A stretch of DNA of 32,733 nucleotides, from NCBI GenBank assembly GCA_020438395.1, contig JAGQUR010000126.1, positions 211-32,943 on the forward strand, written 5' to 3'. Origin of the DNA: Solirubrobacterales bacterium. Lineage in GTDB: Bacteria; Actinomycetota; Thermoleophilia; Solirubrobacterales; 70-9. Position 1 is the first letter of the stretch; every line of letters begins with the position of its first letter. Shown piece by piece: positions 31,026-32,733 of the stretch. The notes beneath the pieces are model-generated. The model had not been told where the DNA came from. It made no database searches and saw only the letters and a program-made list of their open reading frames with translations. The position numbers and the translations under genes are program-made.

Positions 31026-31991
31026 TCAGGGCAGGGGCAGCGAGCTGACCTGACCGTCGCTCACCACCGCCGCAAATCTCCGTTCGAGGTCTTCCGGGTT
31101 GAGTGCCGCGGCCGCGAGCTGCACGCCTTTCTCTGTGCCACCGGTGATCAGCCAGACAGGGGGCTCATCGGCCTTTCTCATCGCGGCGACGAGACCGGCG
31201 GCCGGGTCGAATGAACGGGTGGTCTCTCCTCGTGCGTCGAGACCTACCAGGTGCCAGGAGCTGCTCCCCGGATAGGTAGCCGCGGTCGGACCGGGCCGGA
31301 ACTTCGCGAATACCCCGCTCACTCCCGGTCCTTTTTCGAGTTTCTGCCCTTCGGGTGTGCCGGAGATCTGTTCCCAGGTGCCGACCATAAGCCTCAGGTT
31401 CTCACCCTTTTCTTCAAGGTTTGCGCCATCGCCCTCCAGCTGCTTCCTGACCATCACGCAGGCGGTCGCATCCCCCATGCAGTCGACCTCAACGCCCCAT
31501 CCTCGATCGTCATATCCGGTCGAAAAAGGCGCCGGGTAGGAGCCGACCACGGCCCCGATTTCCATCGCATCTGTCCAGTCGCGGTAGTCCCACCAGAGCT
31601 TGTCTCCCCCGGTAATCGTGAACTGGGCGGAGCCGCGCTCGGCGACTATCCCGTTCACGGCGAAGAACCAGTCGGAGCTACGCCCGGAGTCCCGGCCGCC
31701 GGAGATGCCGTTCACCGACTGGACGAATTCCCCTCCGTAGCGGGTTTCCAGCTCGGCGCTCTCGTCAAGGAGCCGCATCGCGTTGCTCGATTCGTTGACC
31801 GGAATGTCCGGCTTGTCGATCAGGACTTCGGACCCGTAGTCCCTGGTCACGATCAGGCTCGCATCGCCGGTGTCCTCCCCGGGGCCGAGCCCGCAGCCGG
31901 CCAGCGCAAGGGCGACGGCAAGGAGTGCAGCCACGCCGACGGCCGGGACGAAATCGCCCCCGAGCCGCCGGCGTTTGGCTGCGTGATTCAT
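31026..31991 (-). CDS. DUF4430 lipoprotein (transcobalamin beta-domain-like)
   Basis: The 321-residue product has a basic N-terminus, hydrophobic helix (about 15-31) and lipobox LALAGC with the lipidated Cys at 33. It should be anchored on the outer face of the membrane. A DUF4430-like domain follows (about 45-138): SLIVTRDYGSEVL, NAMRLLDESAELETRYGGEFVQSVNGISGG, DWFFAVNGI and GGDKLWWDYRDW. DUF4430 is the beta-domain that closes over the ligand in transcobalamin and intrinsic factor. The C-terminal half (140-321) has no family I can name. The ATG at 31991 lies 10 bases after the upstream stop, with GGAAG nearby. Sequence upstream in frame is shadow of the preceding gene. Confidence 0.85.
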   Translation of the reverse strand: MNHAAKRRRLGGDFVPAVGVAALLAVALALAGCGLGPGEDTGDASLIVTRDYGSEVLIDKPDIPVNESSNAMRLLDESAELETRYGGEFVQSVNGISGGRDSGRSSDWFFAVNGIVAERGSAQFTITGGDKLWWDYRDWTDAMEIGAVVGSYPAPFSTGYDDRGWGVEVDCMGDATACVMVRKQLEGDGANLEEKGENLRLMVGTWEQISGTPEGQKLEKGPGVSGVFAKFRPGPTAATYPGSSSWHLVGLDARGETTRSFDPAAGLVAAMRKADEPPVWLITGGTEKGVQLAAAALNPEDLERRFAAVVSDGQVSSLPLP

Positions 31992-32001
31992 CGGGTCGCG
32001 T

Positions 32002-32733
32002 CTACTTCCGGTGCTTCCCGTTCTTCTTGACCTGGACGTACACGCGGTTCGACGGAACGAGCCCCGCCTGGCGGGCAACCAGCTTCGTCTTGCCCTTGAT
32101 CTTCAGCGTGGTGTAGCCCCTGGCGTCGGTGAGCGCGCCTGCGCCCTTCACCTTTGCGCCCTCTACCGGGCTGCGCTTGCCCGCGGTGTCGTATTCGAAC
32201 ACCCGTACCTTCACCGTCGCTCCCTTGCGCACCTTGGTGGGTGCCTTGAGGAAGAGAAGGTTCGGGTTCGGCTCGGCCCAGGTCTTCGAGAGGAAGAAGA
32301 GAATCGAGTCGCGGCGCTTCAGCTTGACGCCTTCGGCGCCGGTGCTCGTGGACTTGTAGTTCTGGTAGACCGACCACCACTGTTCGCCCTTGGCCATCGA
32401 CCCGCCGATGCCGCAGACTCCGAAACCGAAGTCGCTGTCGGAAATCTTCAGCGGACGCAGCGCCTTGTACTTGAGCGATGCCTGGTACAGCAGTCCGAGT
32501 CCGGTCGCTCCGGTCACGGTTCGGGGCGGGCCGGTGCGACCCCCCAGGGTCGGGCAGGCCGAGGTCGGCTTGATAGTCGCCGTGCCCGTGTTCACGGTCC
32601 GATCGAACATGATCTTTCCGCTGTAGGTGACCACCCGCAGGTTTACCGGGATCTTCTTCGCGGCGGCAGCGGGCTGCGCGGCGAAGCCGAGCAACAGTGC
32701 CAGCCCGAGCAGCAGCCCGACGGCGGGTGAGGT
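32002..32733 (-). CDS. Secreted DUF4430-like protein, 5' end outside the window
   Basis: The reading frame is open to the window edge, so the true start is further right. The first visible residues (LLLGLALLLGFAAQPAAAAKK) are the core and cleavage region (AAA) of a signal peptide. The mature part has a DUF4430-like domain with VNLRVVTYSGKIMFDRTV, TGLGLLYQASLKYK, GEQWWSVYQNYK and LKRRDSILFFLSK. It is followed by an Ig-like beta domain (about 100 C-terminal residues; APTKVRKGATVKVRVFEYD, ALTDARGYTTLKIKG). No lipobox is visible, so it is probably secreted or wall-associated through another signal. It is 10 bases upstream of the lipoprotein gene. Together the two give the system two separate beta-domain proteins. 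Confidence 0.8.
   Translation of the reverse strand, partial: TSPAVGLLLGLALLLGFAAQPAAAAKKIPVNLRVVTYSGKIMFDRTVNTGTATIKPTSACPTLGGRTGPPRTVTGATGLGLLYQASLKYKALRPLKISDSDFGFGVCGIGGSMAKGEQWWSVYQNYKSTSTGAEGVKLKRRDSILFFLSKTWAEPNPNLLFLKAPTKVRKGATVKVRVFEYDTAGKRSPVEGAKVKGAGALTDARGYTTLKIKGKTKLVARQAGLVPSNRVYVQVKKNGKHRK

Noticed and set aside
31992..32733. Cobalamin riboswitch for the ECF operon
   Set aside because: The visible end of the operon is inside a coding frame that is open to the window edge. Any leader lies outside, so none can be claimed.

Overview
This is a high-GC window in which nearly all genes lie on the minus strand and most adjacent genes overlap by 1-8 bases. Gene content and order suggest a high-GC actinobacterium. 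There is a canonical dcw cluster with ftsQ next to ftsZ and no ftsA, a meso-diaminopimelate-type MurE, a tad pilus operon, and start sites that look leaderless. Thermoleophilia (Solirubrobacterales-like) is my best guess, but it is an inference and not proven by a marker gene.

Region 1 (1-14670, minus) is the division and cell wall (dcw) cluster. In transcription order it holds mraZ, rsmH, ftsL, ftsI, murE, murF, mraY, murD, ftsW, murG, murC, ftsQ and the first 194 codons of ftsZ. It starts at a recognisable mraZ promoter carrying 10-bp-spaced AAGTGGG boxes, which are candidate MraZ autoregulatory sites. ftsZ has its own candidate sigma-A promoter in the 340-base gap after ftsQ. murB, ddl and ftsA are not in the cluster here.

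Region 2 (14727-16528, plus) is a tandem pair of paralogous membrane proteins of DUF3137-like appearance. They are transcribed divergently from mraZ, and the first gene has a leaderless-type promoter.

Region 3 (16522-21833, minus) is one tightly coupled operon: a DUF192 protein, an OmpR-type response regulator, a short histidine kinase, CpaB, the TadA/CpaF ATPase, TadB and TadC. It is part of a Tad/Flp pilus or secretion machine with its own two-component pair. Pilin, TadE and prepilin peptidase genes are not seen in this window.

Region 4 (21962-24778) holds an orphan 172-residue protein on the plus strand, a short tandem repeat and a long hairpin. On the minus strand it holds a transaldolase-like gene followed by a Rho-like gene whose ATPase core lacks several key residues.

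Region 5 (24779-32733, minus) is the most unusual part. Two secreted DUF4430 (transcobalamin beta-domain-like) proteins, one of them a lipoprotein, are followed by EcfT, a fused double EcfA ATPase and an S component. The S component is fused to an extracellular alpha/alpha-toroid domain with a stalk and a second membrane anchor. The two domain types that form transcobalamin and intrinsic factor are thus encoded as separate proteins next to a complete ECF transporter. This suggests a surface capture-and-import system, most likely for cobalamin or another corrinoid. glpD is translationally coupled to its end. The 5' end of this operon lies outside the window, so any riboswitch that controls it cannot be seen.
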